DNA from: Nipponacmea schrenckii
Taxonomy: Eukaryota; Mollusca; Gastropoda; Lottiidae
Reading direction: 5' to 3'
Assembly: GCA_030562195.1 (NCBI GenBank)
Contig: CM060201.1
Coordinates: forward strand, 21,464,454-21,528,453
DNA length: 64,000 bases
Numbering within the stretch: the stretch's first letter is position 1; each line of letters starts with the position of its first letter. Position numbers and translations under genes: made by a program. The notes beneath the pieces were generated by a model, which worked only from the letters and a program-made list of their open reading frames with translations, had not been told where the DNA came from and searched no databases. Positions 1-25,559 of this stretch are shown here, in pieces.

Positions 1-18
1 CCTAACTTCTATATTTAG

Positions 19-13226
<13,208 letters not shown>

Positions 13227-13325
13227 AATGTTAGAGATTAACGTGAATTGTATATTAATTATGTAAATTATATGCGAAAGAGAAAATATATTATCCAATC
13301 AAATAAAAACGCTGTTAATAACGGC
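13227..13325 (+). terminator. CLTC: CLTC 3' UTR start and proximal poly(A) signal
   Basis: AATAAA lies at 13302-13307, 76 bp after the stop, in a short AT-rich UTR. It could serve as the proximal cleavage signal. No cDNA evidence is available here. Confidence 0.55.
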
Positions 13326-15440
13326 TTTTCGTTTACAATCGGGGGAAAGTCACGGAATAAGTATAAGTGTAATTAAGAGACGTGTATTCATATGTCTCAA
13401 ACTTCGTTAATTTTTATAAACCGTTTTCTTCAAATTATCTCAGAAAAAAAATTTCCATCTTTCATTTTTTTCAAAAACTATATGAATTGAGATTTAAAAG
13501 TTTGGCCATTTCATAACTTGAATTTGAAATAACGAATTCGGGAGTTGTTTTTGTATGAACTTCAACATGTTGATGAAATTTGAAGTGAAATGGTTTTTAA
13601 AATAATGACGTTATATTGAATTTAAAATCATTGAAAGTTTCACATTCCGGATGTATGTTTATTTAGAGTTGCTAATTATTGGTGAGTGCTAGTAGTCTTT
13701 ATCATACCAGCCATTTTATAGTAGTCACTGTTATACCAGACCCTCGTCTGTCTAGAGTATTTATTATAATAATACTTGAAAGAAATGCGTAGTCTTTGTC
13801 ATCATTTAAAGGGATGTGGTTTAATTTGAAAACGAATATTTCACCTATTGGTAAGGGGTACTTTTCAAATTAGAGCATCTTCTCTTTAAATGTAAAGTTA
13901 GATAGAAATGGTATTCTATTAAATGTTTCACTGTGAACTTAGCTAGATTTAACAACAATTTTAGAAGGTGTATACGAGAGGGCATTTTGTAAATTATTTC
14001 AAACCAAGGGGGCATAACTAGAGCATATTTGATAGTAAATGTACATACAGAAGACCCTTGAATTCACGATTTCAAATTTAACAGGGGTCAAAGTTTTCTA
14101 ATATGTTATATCTTTATTTTGTGCATGGCAGTTTTATGCATTTGTTTGTATTTCCAAGTCATTTTAAACAGTCCTGTAAGCTAACTGTTCTATTTTATAA
14201 CATACAGGTTAATGCACATACATGCGTATGAAAGATCAGATTTGAAACAAATAAACAACTTTGTACAATCTTCATCAGCAATTAAATTTGAGCCACTGTC
14301 CTTCTTTCTCTACCTTTCTAAAATTGCTCAAAATTTTGCACCCAGTTTTGACCTGACACTTGAGCTAAAAATATTTATGCAAAAATAATTTTTTGTAATA
14401 ACGTCCAATTACAATTATGTTAAAAATTTCAATGTGACTTATTTCTGATTGGCATTAATTAATTTCTATTCATTTGACCAACTTTTGTTTGGGCTAAAGT
14501 ATTAGTACCTGAATCCTACATTATAATTTTTATGAATATTAATGTATGCAAATGAGCTAATTTGCATTAAATATTCAAGTAATTAACATATTCTGAATTA
14601 TATTATTAATAGTGTGTATGCGTTCACTTCATATAGTTTTAGCTTTTCAATTCATATTTAACCATAGCAACAAATTAAAATCAATAAAAACATTGAAATA
14701 TGAAAATGTATAAAAAATATCAGAAAAATTTATGATTTTAGACAATTATTTTTTCTTTTTGTTATTGTTTAATGTATTCATTTATTATTATTATTATTAT
14801 ATGTCATGATTCCACGTAGCCATGTTTATCAAGTTCTTTATGTTATTGTTATTCTAAAACGATAGTGACTTGATGTTCAGGACTTAAAATCATATTGAAT
14901 AGTTGATAAAATAATGGACTGGCACGATAAATATATCAAGAATATTGTCACAGTAAAATATGTTACTCCCTACCCCCCCTGCCCTGCCCCTAAGGACATT
15001 AAGACAAGACTAGTATATGTTTGTGAATTATGATACAGAAATAACTGGTGTGACGTCATGTCACAGGTGTGATGCATCACAGATGTCATGGCTGTCACAT
15101 TATTTTGTCACTCGTTTTGCATTGCTTTAGCATTCATAATAGATTTTGCATTTGAAATATGTTGCAATTGTTCCCATCTTTGCTGCATTTGTAGTCCTTG
15201 TCACACTTGTGATGGATTTACTAATGTGATGAAGTGACAGTGTGATGCCTGTGATATGTGTGATGCGCGTGACGTGTGATGTGATGCACACAGTATATAT
15301 CTATATTATTATGTTATATTAGTTGTATTTAAATACATGTCATCAATAAATATACGTACTAAAAACCTTGTATTGTCACTCCCCTTTATTCATTCATTTG
15401 TGCTCGGTTAATAAAATACCCCCACCCCCTCTTTTGAATC
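13326..15440 (+). other. AT-rich non-coding stretch, possible extended CLTC 3' UTR
   Basis: No coding sequence seen. Further AATAAA hexamers at 15345-15350 and 15410-15415 could end a longer transcript. A TTA microsatellite lies near 14786-14800. Between 15050 and 15295 there are many GTGATG/GTGACG repeats. Confidence 0.4.
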
Positions 15441-15694
15441 TGTATGCCGCTTCTTTTGAACGTTGTAGAAAAATGGTGTTGTCTGAATGGAACCAAGAAA
15501 TTCAAATATTCTGCCTTGGTGCATTTTGTGATGCTTTCTTTGTCTAAAATAAATTACAAAGTAGCTTGTTGGCATCATCCTGCAGCCCCCCCCTCCCCAC
15601 TCTCTCTCTCGTCATCCTCCTCTCCCCTTGCTGGAATGTATATATCGTTGACAATTGCACAGGAAACCATGTCTAGCATTCAAGAATTACATAT

Positions 15695-15780
15695 TTAAAG
15701 GGATTTTATAGAGGTTTTCCGAATCTTGTATGTGTATCAGGCACACTGATAGGCCCATTTCGGAAGTCAGGCGTCTAAGT
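15695..15780 (+). mobile_element. Left end of MITE-like family M1
   Basis: ttaaagggattttatagagg, then tgtatgtgtatcaggcacac and tgataggcccatt match the family M1 left half. A reversed ctttaatccct at 16311 could be the other end but is too short to rely on. Confidence 0.45.
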
Positions 15781-16344
15781 GTTTATGTACAATGGCGCAA
15801 GAGCTGCAGGTATTTTCAACCCGAACTGGTGGCTTAAAAAGTGAGAACATGTGAGAGCCTCTAAGACATCCGCGCTCTCGTCACATTAAAAATCATCAGC
15901 TGCATAGAAACAGTTAATGTCCAATTAAACATAGAAATATCTGGAGAGTTGAAGGCAGAACGAGTGTTTACTTTCAATAAGCTTCTACTTTTAAGGATTA
16001 TATTGTGTTAGAGGCCATTAACTCGTCCAATATTGACCAATTTTTTTTAAAGGGAAATACGGAAAATGGACTACATTTTATTTCTAAGAATTGTTTTTCA
16101 TTTAATGTATCAGCCTATCTGAACCGCCAAATTTCGTTTCCAACCTCAAATGTTTCGGGCTTGCAGATAAAAAAAAATATAGCCAGAATCGAAGAGTACT
16201 ATACGAATATTGGTACCACGCTGTAAAATTTGGTCAAAATGACGTAGCTATATCCATCGTCGCTACTATCAATTTTTGCAGAGTTGCCGAGGTTTATATT
16301 TACAGTGCATCTTTAATCCCTATTTTTATGCAACCAACGGACTA

Positions 16345-16510
16345 ATGTGGACGGACTGGGTAACGCCATTTAGTGTTCAATGTGGTATCTTAACACACTA
16401 TCGAGAAAGTTTTTGTAATGTGCACAGCCTGCAGCAGTTGTAATCTCGGTAAACTGTCCCATACAAACGACTACACACATTTCCATCTCAGTTGCTCGGA
16501 CCTGCATCAC
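16345..16510 (-). mobile_element. Reverse SINE-S copy, body only
   Basis: Reverse-strand body elements are visible: gggtaacgccatttagtg with caatgtgg (ccacattg...ggcgttaccc), then aactgtcccatacaaacgac (gtcgtttgtatgggaca) and catttccatctcag. Head and TTCA tail are not clear. Confidence 0.6.
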
Positions 16511-17067
16511 ATTCAAGGCGTTATCTTGAATTTAAAATCCATTATAAAAGTTAGATTAATAGCCCAGACGAAACCTTGAGGAAATCTATTTAGAGAGATT
16601 GATGTTTTTATTGAAGAATACTCGAGTGTATCCAGATGATCATTGTCAACTTACCATTGTCTCGAGTAGCCTACTGTAGTTTTATTCTTTTCACGCCATG
16701 TTTCTCGTATTATTACGCACAAGGTTTGGAATTCTTCAAAGACCACCTTGCTTTGTCATGAGACTGCGGAAAACCACATCCCGTGACCTAGAAGACCCCA
16801 GTCGTCTTTTCACCAACAATTTCCTTTCTCATCGTCTCATAAATCATATCTAAGTTTTATAATGATTAGTAAACATAAATAGGCTAAACATTCATTATTT
16901 CCGTCAATTTATTTCCTAAGAAAAATGGTGACGTGGGATCGAAACTTTGAGGCATTTATTTATCATGGCCAGAGTAAGGTTTGCGATTACATGCGACATC
17001 CATTGGAATTGAGTCAGATTGTCGTCTGGTAGATACAGGCGTCGTCCATTGACACCTTACTCAAACA
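16511..17067. other. Unrecognised intergenic sequence
   Basis: No gene, repeat family or array recognised. Base composition is less AT-rich toward the right end, where the candidate promoter begins. Confidence 0.5.
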
Positions 17068-17145
17068 CACGTGATAAAAAGTACAAGATGGTGGTTCGTT
17101 TATTTCTATCACGTGACCATATTTTGGATGCGTACGCAATCTAAG
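17068..17145 (+). promoter_or_regulatory. Candidate promoter with two E-boxes and YY1-like motifs
   Basis: CACGTG occurs at 17068-17073 and TCACGTGA at 17109-17116. CAAGATGGTGG (17085-17095) and TAAGATGGCGAC (17143-17154) resemble the YY1 core AAGATGGCGGC, which often sits at the start of housekeeping genes. All four fall within 90 bp just upstream of or across a candidate ATG. Confidence 0.45.
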
Positions 17146-17290
17146 ATGGCGACTGAAAAATTGAAATTCTTGAAAAACACTTTGACGCAATCGCAGACGT
17201 AACATTAATGGTGATGGGGAATTATGATGGTGTGATTGAATTACAAAAACATCCATCTTTCCAAATATATAGAGGTTTACTATATTCCAG
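17146..17290 (+). pseudogene. Candidate first coding exon of an unrecognised gene, frame broken by one base
   Basis: An ATG in good context (AAG-ATG-GCG) opens MATEKLKFLKNTLTQSQT and stops at 17202. The +1 frame from about 17162 reads KIEILEKHFDAIADVTLMVM, then GNYDGVIELQKHPSFQIYRG and LLYSR, up to a gtatgt donor after TTCCAG at 17290. The break falls at a run of five A (17156-17160). The shifted frame looks protein-like, so this may be a homopolymer sequencing error, a young pseudogene or chance. I do not recognise the protein and found no second exon. Confidence 0.3.
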
Positions 17291-19007
17291 GTATGTAAAT
17301 ACGATTAAACCCCCTGAACCCGTGAAGGTGGGAAAAATCCCAAATTCGTTTGCCTTAGTTTATTTTGACTCCCCCAGTCATATCTGTCCAAATATCTATC
17401 AGAGGCTGGGAATAGAGTCAGTAAGTTTCGGACTATGTACACCCTTAGATTTGTTAACTTAGTCATAAAAAATTTATAAACGTTTTGTGTAACAATAACA
17501 TGAGTTTACTTCCGATCGTAAAACAAAGAACGCACTGTGTGTTCGAATTCATCTGAAGTTAACTTATTGAAACAGTGCTAGGTCTAAACACCAAGTTAAA
17601 GATGGTGTTATGAGTTCGAATCTATTGAAATGAGCAAAACTTCTTTGTGACGGGGTATTCGGATATCAAAAAAAGGGATAGTGAATTCTACTGTCCTGTC
17701 AAATTTCCCTCGTTCTAGATTTTTGTCTTTCTTGGTCTGTTATTGTAAATCAATGGTGGATTTCATTTAAATTTTAAAGATAGCGCTGGTGATAGACGCT
17801 CATCATCTAAACCAGAAACATTCATTCATTTCATTATCTCTTCGTGAAAGTTCCGCAAACGCTTTGCATTAAAGAAACTTGGCGAGAGTAACAAGGTATT
17901 CTCATGCAAGGATTTATATAGTTCTTTTTGTGAGACTTGTGATGTTTGAATTGTTTCGTATCCTTGATTGTGTCCAGTGACAAACATTGTGACCATGGGG
18001 GTCACTCCTAGAAAGTTTAACCCTAAGAAACGTGTCAACCTATTAACCCTTATTGACCATCCACTCAGTGTTAATGGTGATAATAAGATAATAGAGGTAT
18101 GGGGTATGAATCAACCCGTTGTTTGTTGTCTGTAGTCGTCACAACAAAACAATTTACTTGACCTTACCCAGATCTTTTTGGATAAGACTAAGTCTAAGAC
18201 AGTGATAATGATTGTGATGTAGTGTGGTGATCACCCCCACCCCCAAACCCCACTCGCAAATTATTTAGCTCTATTTTTAAGTCTCGTACAGTACCAAACT
18301 CCTAACTCCAACTCAATTTGTTCCATGAGACGCAAGAATCGCTGTCTTTCCAAACTTTTATTGTGCCCAATCTTTCCAAGACATTCCTTAAGAAACGTAG
18401 ATTACGGGTTCAACCTATTACCTATTCTTCTACGTCTAATATCGATTTATATTGAACTGTTTGTCGCATCCCGGAAGTACCAGGCTATACTATCCCATCT
18501 CTATTTCCTAAACCTGACAGCATCGCCCCCCTCCCTCCACCTTACAGCATCGCCCCCCTCCCTCCACCTTGTTCTCCATCTCCAACCGATATCGACTGAT
18601 GGCTGTTTAAATAACAATCAGCTGGGGTAATCACGTCTGTCTTATTCTCTAATCATTTTCCTCCGGGTCATTTTCCGGCTGAATTGACCCGGTCAGAGTA
18701 GAGCTTACTATGGTCATTCATTGTCCAGTAATTGGAAAATCGATTGGATAAACGGGAAATTATCTTTCCTTGGCTGCTTCTCCCCCAGGCTAGACGTGTG
18801 TCTGTAAATTTATAAAACAAACCAAGTAAGGTTAGTGGCAGTATGACATGAAAATAACCAGTTAACTCACGTGGTGTCCATCTCTACATGGTGGCAGTTT
18901 TCAGAATGGGATGTCCGTTATGTCCTAGATCCTAAGACTTTAGCTCCTCTATAAATCAACAAATTTCTCTTCAAGGCATCTTCATGTGAATCCTAAACTA
19001 AAATGCG
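17291..19007. other. Intergenic stretch without recognisable genes
   Basis: ORFs are short and do not look coding. The only structure noted is a perfect 27-bp direct duplication at 18517-18570 (acagcatcgcccccctccct in each copy). Confidence 0.5.
18517..18570. repeat. 27-bp direct duplication, C-rich
   Basis: Two adjacent perfect copies beginning acagcatcgcccccct start at 18517 and 18544. Confidence 0.85.
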
Positions 19008-19092
19008 TGGAGTTATTCGCCTACCTTTCTGCTACTGAATGGGCTAATGAAGATGGATAACGCCTTATAGTATGCAATGAGGTAAAACTAGC
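19008..19092 (-). mobile_element. Reverse SINE-S tail and body end
   Basis: gcgtggagttattcgcctac with ctttctgctactgaatgggc, taatgaagatggataacgcc and gcaatgaggtaaaa match the reverse complement of the family S 3' part. Confidence 0.65.
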
Positions 19093-19139
19093 TTTGGTCT
19101 AGATCTTCTATAAATCAAATATTTTCTAACCAAGCTTCT

Positions 19140-19382
19140 AGGGACCGACATGGAAAAAGCGTCTAGTCGTTCTGATGTGACAATAAACCAAGGCCCTGTA
19201 TGCTACAGGTTGTGCACGTTAAAGACCCCTCGACAGTTGGAAATCGAAAAAGAGCAGGCTAATGCCGCAGTCCTGGCAAAATTTCCCTCATAGCACACTG
19301 CATGGCGTTGCCCGTCTTCGTTATCCCAATAGGTGCAGAAAAGTAGGACGTAGAACTCCATTCATTTCATTTTCATTTTCTA
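19140..19382 (+). mobile_element. SINE-S copy without head, well preserved
   Basis: Good copy of body and tail: gaccgacatggaaaaagcgt, ctagtcgttctgatgtgaca, cctgtatgctacaggttgtg, acccctcgacagttggaaat, gcaggctaatgccgcagtcc, tggcaaaatttccctcatag and a tail cagaaaagtaggacgtagaa. Useful for building the family consensus. Confidence 0.85.
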
Positions 19383-20499
19383 ACCAAGCTTCTGCAACTT
19401 CTTACGCCTCTATGTTTGTTAATCGTAAAAATGTATAGACAATTCTACATCGCCTCACACACCGTCTTTAAAGTAGGGTCAAAATAAAAGAAGCTTAAAA
19501 TCCAAAAGACTATGGTGGTTAATAACGGTCTATCTTTGATCCATACAATGACAGCATTCGGCCAGGTATATGTATATGAAACACTGTATATCGGACTAAG
19601 TCAATATTAGAATGGATTCTATTGAAGTGATGTGGTTTGATGTTTAGTAATCAATACAGAAGATATAATTCATAACAATAAATATACTTGTACTCAAATA
19701 AACAGTGTCGTATAACCAAACTCACAATTCAGGGTAAAACATGGAAAGCCTCCAGCGACGGTTCTTGTTTAAATGTCAAAGGAATATAAATATGGACGCG
19801 GTTTGCAAGTATAGAAGTTGGGAAAATCTGTCTAGAGCTAAATGCAACTCTATGTTTTTTTTTGTATTTCTGAAAGGCAACCACTTATCAATCGCTGCAA
19901 GAGACAGCACGTTATGCGGTTTGCGCCCCCACCCACCCTCTATGCTTTTAGTGTTGTCTTATTATAGGTTTCAAAGAGCTAATTTTACAAGCTTTTAAAA
20001 CAAAATTGGTCGAACTAGCTCCGGTCTCTGTCCCTTCCACTCATGCTGACTACGCCGGGCTCCTGGTGGTTATTTTCGATACTGACTCTAGCGAGGAAAT
20101 GTTTGAGCCGTTACAAGTCTCCCTTATATTTGAAGTTATTGTGTCAAATCTACCAATAAATGAGTTTGTTCTTAGATAAGCTGTTATCAATGATACCTCG
20201 TCGTGAAATGAACGTGCATTTTATAAGTAGGTCATTATTTACTATATATTATGATGACAATCCAGAAAGAACATACCTATTACCCCGACCCTCCCTGGAG
20301 CGTTATGTTTATTATATCTGGCACCCTAGGGGTTAATGTTTAACCCATCTGACTGAAGACATTAGTCGTACGGTATGACAAGTAAAATAAATAGCGTTAT
20401 AGAATTTGATAGAAGTTTTTGGGTATAAATCTGTTCTTTCAATAAATGACAAAATTTGGACCGTGACTGAAGCATTTTACACGTGCCGGCTGTCGGTGA
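19383..20499. other. Intergenic stretch, nothing recognised
   Basis: An 85-codon ATG frame at 19741-19998 shows no domain and no splice context. No repeats of the families described here. Confidence 0.5.
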
Positions 20500-20712
20500 T
20501 CTAGTTTGGTAGGCTTCTATCTCATCGAACAACTAGCTTACCGATCGGAGGGGACAAAACAAATCAGGTCCTGCTTGTTGTACACTTTAAAAAAGAATAG
20601 GCCACATTGGACGTATCAAAGGTTTGCTTCATTGTAGACCGTATGGAGTTGATTACCCAACATTGGATTAATTCAGGACGTAAATTTCCATTTGTTCCAC
20701 TAATGTTAGGTT
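20500..20712 (+). mobile_element. Strongly degenerate SINE-S copy
   Basis: Weak matches in the expected order: tggtaggcttctatctcatc (head region), gaggggacaaaacaaatcag, aaaaaagaataggccacatt, cattgtagaccgtatggagt and aggacgtaaatttccatttg. Family S order is kept but many bases have changed. Confidence 0.5.
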
Positions 20713-21084
20713 TTATTTCTAGAAATCTCCGCTAAAATCTTCATTTCTAAACTTAATGATGAATTTTGCTACAATCCCTGTTTTTTGGTGTTTTTTAATT
20801 CAGTTAAATTGGGCTTGAAATAAGTCCAAAATTTTCCCAGCTAGCGAAATAGGTCAGTGTTTCACGGGAGTAATTTTTATCAATTAAAGTTTTTTGATAA
20901 ATTTGGTCTAGTCTTTAATTATCTAATAATAATTATATCTTTTATGTTGCATTAACCCCTATTTCATACTTGTATAACTCCGTTGGTGTTCATTGAAAAA
21001 ATATACCGCATCCCCCGGGGTTAAAGGGTTAAATAATACATTGTATGGTTTAATGTCCATGTGTCTCTATATTGATTTCCCTGT

Positions 21085-21239
21085 CCCCATTAGCCCATTA
21101 AGTGCAGAAGAGTAGGACGTAAAACTTCATTCATTTCATTTCATTTGCTCAAGAGAAGTTAAATGGCAGTATTTATTTCATTTCATTAGCCCATTATATA
21201 GGTGCAGAAGAGTAGGACGTAAAACTCCATTCATTTCAT
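21085..21239 (+). mobile_element. Two SINE-S tails in tandem
   Basis: gtgcagaagagtaggacgta occurs at 21102 and 21201, each followed by aaaact(t/c)cattcatttcat. The intervening 40 bp is unrelated. Confidence 0.75.
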
Positions 21240-22140
21240 GTCTATTTTGATTTTCCTCCCGAAACGTTAATGATAGGGATTGGAGGCCGTCAACTGATCT
21301 TTTTTCAGAAGCACTGCCCGTGGAGTCGGTTTTATTCTGTACTACGTTGTACTTGCAATTACCAACGAGTAAAAATCGCGATAATAACATATATTTATAA
21401 AAGCACTGGCCAAGGTCACAATGTAATGATTTATTTTCACGGGTATGTGTCGGTCATTTCTTTGGGTTTTTGTTAATGAATTTTTATCCAAACAATATTA
21501 TTTATCAATTAACGGAAGCCTAATTGGGTAATTAATTAAAGTGATTAAACAAGTCGCTAAAAGGTTTTTAATTATCTACTCCTCAAAACAATTAGGCCTA
21601 TATAGACTTCAAACGATGTGTTGAAAACAAAGTGCATCTTTCAAAAGGAAGGAATTTGAGAGAGAATCTATATCTTCACCGAAACAACTGGTCGAGGTTC
21701 AAATATGCGACTTATATATGAATAAAAGGCGTCTAATAGCATATCAATGATTGAAAACGCATCGATACTGAGCAAGGCTTGTATAGGAAGGATTTATTAA
21801 GATCTCCGCTCGTCAGTCACGGAGGTGCACAGGGCAAGTGATTTACTGAGGGAGTATCTAAGAAGGGCCATATACAGAAGGGACGGGTAGGGTAAGGGTT
21901 GTATTGGACGGACCCAAGGTTGCAGGATAGCTATACAGGGAGATTTGTTTGCAGAACAGATCCTGGGCCAAGAGAACGACTTCAGGGCATATCCAGATAG
22001 AAGGGCTGTGCAGAACGTCCAGTCCAAGTAGAGGGCTTTAGCGTGGAATATACAGTACGTCTATACGCTGTGAGTGGGATTATACGGGGGACCCCCGACC
22101 TGTCAGTAAGTTTAGAGAGAGACAGAGAGAGAGGGTTGAG
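21240..22140. other. Upstream flank of the somatomedin-B gene
   Basis: 21.78-22.13 kb is less AT-rich than its surroundings and free of known repeats. A 76-codon minus-strand frame at 21797-22027 has no recognisable motif. A GA-rich run (agagagagacagagagagag) at 22111-22130 precedes the TATA-like box. Confidence 0.4.
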
Positions 22141-22150
22141 TGTTACTAAC

Positions 22151-22345
22151 TATATAACAGTACAGTATAGTGAGCTTTAACAGATCTCAAGTCGCGTGCA
22201 TTCACTCTAACTTCACTGATCCTAGAATCAGTCCATTCACTCAGCCGGAGTTAGCGTGTGGAGTGTAGACTTACTTTCTAGCTTCACTTTAAACTTTTTA
22301 ACTTTCTACTAGATTTACCTTATTGCCCACAGTTATAATAGCAGA
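22151..22345 (+). promoter_or_regulatory. TATA-like box and 5' leader of the somatomedin-B gene
   Basis: TATATAAC at 22151-22158 lies about 190 bp before the ATG, so a start site near 22180-22185 would give a leader of about 160 nt. The leader holds no upstream ATG that I could see. The GA-rich element is just upstream. The start site is inferred, not shown. Confidence 0.4.
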
Positions 22346-22592
22346 ATGGCGGGGTGTACTAGTGGATCTGTAAAGTTTCTGTGTGTTGTATTTCTAACCG
22401 TACTTTGTGCTCTCTCTGTGTCCGGTCAAAGAACATGCAAGGAAGCTGACATGTGCTGTAAGGCTCAGAACAATACCTGTTATTTATTTGGACCCAGGAT
22501 GGACGGGAATTATAACGAATCTAGATGTTATTGTGATGCTAATTGTCTGATTATGGGGGATTGCTGCATCGATTTCCATAGTCATTGTGAAG
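22346..22592 (+). CDS. Somatomedin-B domain secreted protein, first coding exon (SBSPON-like)
   Basis: Eighty-two codons plus one base, ending at a gtaaga donor (phase 1). Residues 1-27 form a signal peptide (basic/polar start, core FLCVVFLTVLCALSV, cleavage probably after SVSG). Residues 31-81 form a somatomedin-B domain with ten cysteines (C31, C37, C38, C45, C61, C63, C67, C73, C74, C81). The key stretch is CYCDANCLIMGDCCIDFHSHC. Vitronectin-type domains have eight cysteines; the ADMCC and NNTC additions and the GDCCIDF segment match the layout of SBSPON, where a thrombospondin type-1 repeat follows. Two N-glycosylation sequons, N42 and N57. Later exons are not visible, so the full architecture is unknown; other SMB matrix proteins or receptors remain possible. 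Confidence 0.85.
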
Positions 22593-23305
22593 GTAAGAAG
22601 TTCAAAATTTCATTCTTTTGTCCGATTTTTTTTTATATGTAAAATGATCCCTGCCCAACCTCCTGAAGCCACGATGGCACTTTTTTCAGTTTCGAATCTT
22701 TTCATAGAGCTGCGTTCATTTCCACACTAAGGTCTAATGCAACGTTTCGTTCATTTATAAGTAGTAGTCAATGCTATAATATGAAAACCATGACGTTATA
22801 AGCGGGCAATATAGAGTGTAATGCCCTCTTCAGATTTTATAACGACTAGCAGAACTCTTTGAACTTTTGCGGCTGCCATTTTTGTTATTCCACATCGTAA
22901 CTACATTACCTTGATATTATATTAATTCTGCAGACTTTTTCAATATCGAAAACATACATAAGTACATTTATTAATATATACACGCATTTATTATGAAACT
23001 ATACTGTATGTAATTGTATGTAACTGGGCAATATTGGTCTAATAACGCACACTTGCGGAGTTAAACAAGTTTTTGAAGAAACTTTCAGAAGTTTTGCTTG
23101 TTAATAGTGATGCCTGCTATTAATAGACAGTACTTGCTATGGTTTCTCGATATCATTTATATTGCCTCCAGTACAACTGATATAGTTTATCTGAGAAACT
23201 TCTTTGATGTTCAAACGGTAATAGAAGCTAGAGGTGGACTGAAAAGGTTGGTTGAGTCCCAGAGGCATTGACCATGGATTCTGAATTCTTCTTACCTTGA
23301 AGAGA

Positions 23306-23367
23306 ATCCCAAGGCTCAGAGAATCCCAAGGCTCAGAGAATCCCAAGACTCAGAGAATCCCAAGGCT
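23306..23367. repeat. 17-bp tandem repeat, about 3.5 units
   Basis: Unit gaatcccaaggctcaga, repeated with few changes. Confidence 0.75.
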
Positions 23368-23667
23368 CTTTATGGTTTATGAATTATGTGAAATATTGTA
23401 TTACTGTTGTTGAAAAGTTCTTCACTATGTCCAGTTTGTTTTCTAGTTTTATTTGACTAGTTGTAAGTTAATGTCAGGTATCTGATTATCTGGTATAGTA
23501 AAAAAGATAAGAGAACATACTTTATAATATACAGGTATATGATTACAGTCCACCTTCAATCAAATCATTTTTAACCACTGTTTGATTAGGTTAAATCTAT
23601 GTCAAGTGAGTTATAAAACCAACACCTTGTACTTCTACCGTCTTGCTTATTCAGCAAATTTTGTATT

Positions 23668-23898
23668 AAAGGGGCAGGGGTGAAGAAAGAGAGTGTGATG
23701 ACTCTCAAAAGCATTGTTCATGGCTCCTAACCTTTCTAGAAAATTTAGCAATTAAAAATGAGTTCTTAATTATATGTTGAAAGGAGAGGGGTGTAGAAAG
23801 AGAGTTGGAATGACCCTCAAAAGCATTGTTCATGGCTCCTAACCTTTCTTGAAAATTTAGCAGTTAAAAATGAGTTCTTAATTATATGTGTTAAATTT
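23668..23898. repeat. 112-bp tandem duplication
   Basis: Two copies share gcattgttcatggctcctaa and aaatgagttcttaattatat at a 112-bp offset. Confidence 0.8.
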
Positions 23899-23967
23899 GT
23901 ATATGTTGACAAATAACAAATTTCTTAACTTTGTGTTTTATGCCCTTCTTCTCTAAACCTGGACAAA

Positions 23968-24062
23968 TGCAGACAGGTAATGCCATGCAAAGTTCAATGA
24001 AGGAAATTTTGTGCAGATATCAATATTAGCTTATTCTAGTTCATTTCCAACTGTTTGAGGGT
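23968..24062 (-). mobile_element. Reverse SINE-S body fragment
   Basis: gacaggtaatgccatgcaaa, gttcaatgaaggaaattttg and ccaactgtttgagggttcac are reverse complements of family S body pieces. Confidence 0.6.
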
Positions 24063-24470
24063 TCACAAGCAATTAATATGTTGACAATAGATAATATTAG
24101 ATAATAGGTATGTATTGACCGAGGTATTCTGTAGTTCAGTGTCTCTATCGTAGATTGGTATCAGGTGTTTAAGATGTATTGTCTAACAGGCCAATATATC
24201 AATAAAATATTTATATAAAACAATAAAATTGTGTCACATTGTCCGATATTTTTAACACAGCTGTGATAAATGATAGACAATAGTCTCCCAGGACAAAAAC
24301 CCCTTGAACAATCTTACACCAGGACAAAAGGCCTTCCACCTAGAACAGTGCTGATGTTTCCACTCAAGTTTTTGATGCAATTTCTTTGTCTCTGATTATA
24401 TCTTCCTTGAGTGGTATTTAGTAACTAGATGATGAATATTAATCTTCTTCATATCACCCATCAGCATCAC

Positions 24471-25110
24471 CTTCCTTAGATACATCTTCCTTAGATACAT
24501 CTTCCTTAGATACATCTTCCTTAGATACATCTTCCTTAGATACATCTTCCTTAGATACATCTTCCTTAGATACATCTTCCCTCAGATACATCTTCCTTAG
24601 CTTAATCTTCCTAGATACATCCTTAGATACATCTTCACAGCTACAGTACATCTTCCTCAGTACATCTTCCTAAGATAATCTTTCATCAGCTCACATCTTC
24701 CTTAGCCACATCTTCCTAAGATACATTTTCCTTAGATACATCTTCCTTAGATACATCTTCATCAGATACATTTTCCTAAGCTTAATCTTCATAGCTACAC
24801 ATCTTCCTCAGCTACATCTTCCTAAGATACATCTTCCTAAGTACATTTTCATCAGCTAAACATCTTCCTTAGCTACATCTTCATCAGCTACACACCTTCC
24901 TTAGATACATCTTCCTTAGATACATCTTCATACATCTTCCTTAGATACATCTTCCTAAGCTTAATCTTCATCAGCTACATCTTTCTCAGCTACACATCTT
25001 CCTCAGCTCACATCTTCCTCAGCTACATCTTCCTAGATCATCTCAGCTAAACGTCTTCCCTAGCTACATCTTCCTAAGCTTAATCTCCCTCAGTCACATC
25101 TTCCTGAACA
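24471..25110. repeat. 15-bp minisatellite with a perfect core and decayed flank
   Basis: Seven perfect units of cttccttagatacat fill 24471-24575. To the right the array decays over 530 bp (cttcctaagctt, cttcatcagctacac and similar). The minus strand of the core reads as a repeated KEDVS peptide, which is a by-product of a 15-bp unit being divisible by three. Confidence 0.9.
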
Positions 25111-25559
25111 CAATAAAGAGTAAGGTAATTTATTTTGTTTAAGGTAATATTGTTTTAAAGAAAGATGGTGTAATCATCACAGAACGTGTAATCTTTTTAA
25201 GTACATCATCAATATTTTAAGAAAATGAATATTTATTAAATTTCATGAGAAATAATTTGTGTCTGCAGTCATCTAGAACAATCAACTAACAAAATCAACC
25301 AAGTCTAATAGACCTGCACCTGTTACACTTCAATCAACACAATTTCACAATTTGATTTGATTTGCCTAATTTTTCATAAATGATAGTTTTGATGAAGATT
25401 TTAGGCTTTTTGTCTGTAGATTTACTCTCTTTCTCTTGGTGAATGGTGATTTTTAATGACCTGGAATAAGTCATCTTTCGACGATGTTCGAATCTGAGGT
25501 TTTTAGGTTCTAAAGTTGGTCAGCATTTCAAAGTCTGATGACCTTGAATAAGTCATCTC

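Larger units (their letters stand above)
22593..24470 (+). other. Start of the presumed first intron of the somatomedin-B gene
   Basis: Begins with the gtaagaag donor. No exon recognised. It contains a short repeat of aatcccaaggctcagag (23306-23367), a 112-bp duplication (23668-23898) and a reverse SINE piece (23968-24062). Confidence 0.5.

Noticed and set aside
16005..16226. 73-codon ORF
   Set aside because: Unrecognised, AT-biased and without splice or promoter context.
24454..24651. 65-residue minus-strand ORF with repeated KEDVS
   Set aside because: It is produced by the 15-bp minisatellite and has no promoter, splice or domain context.
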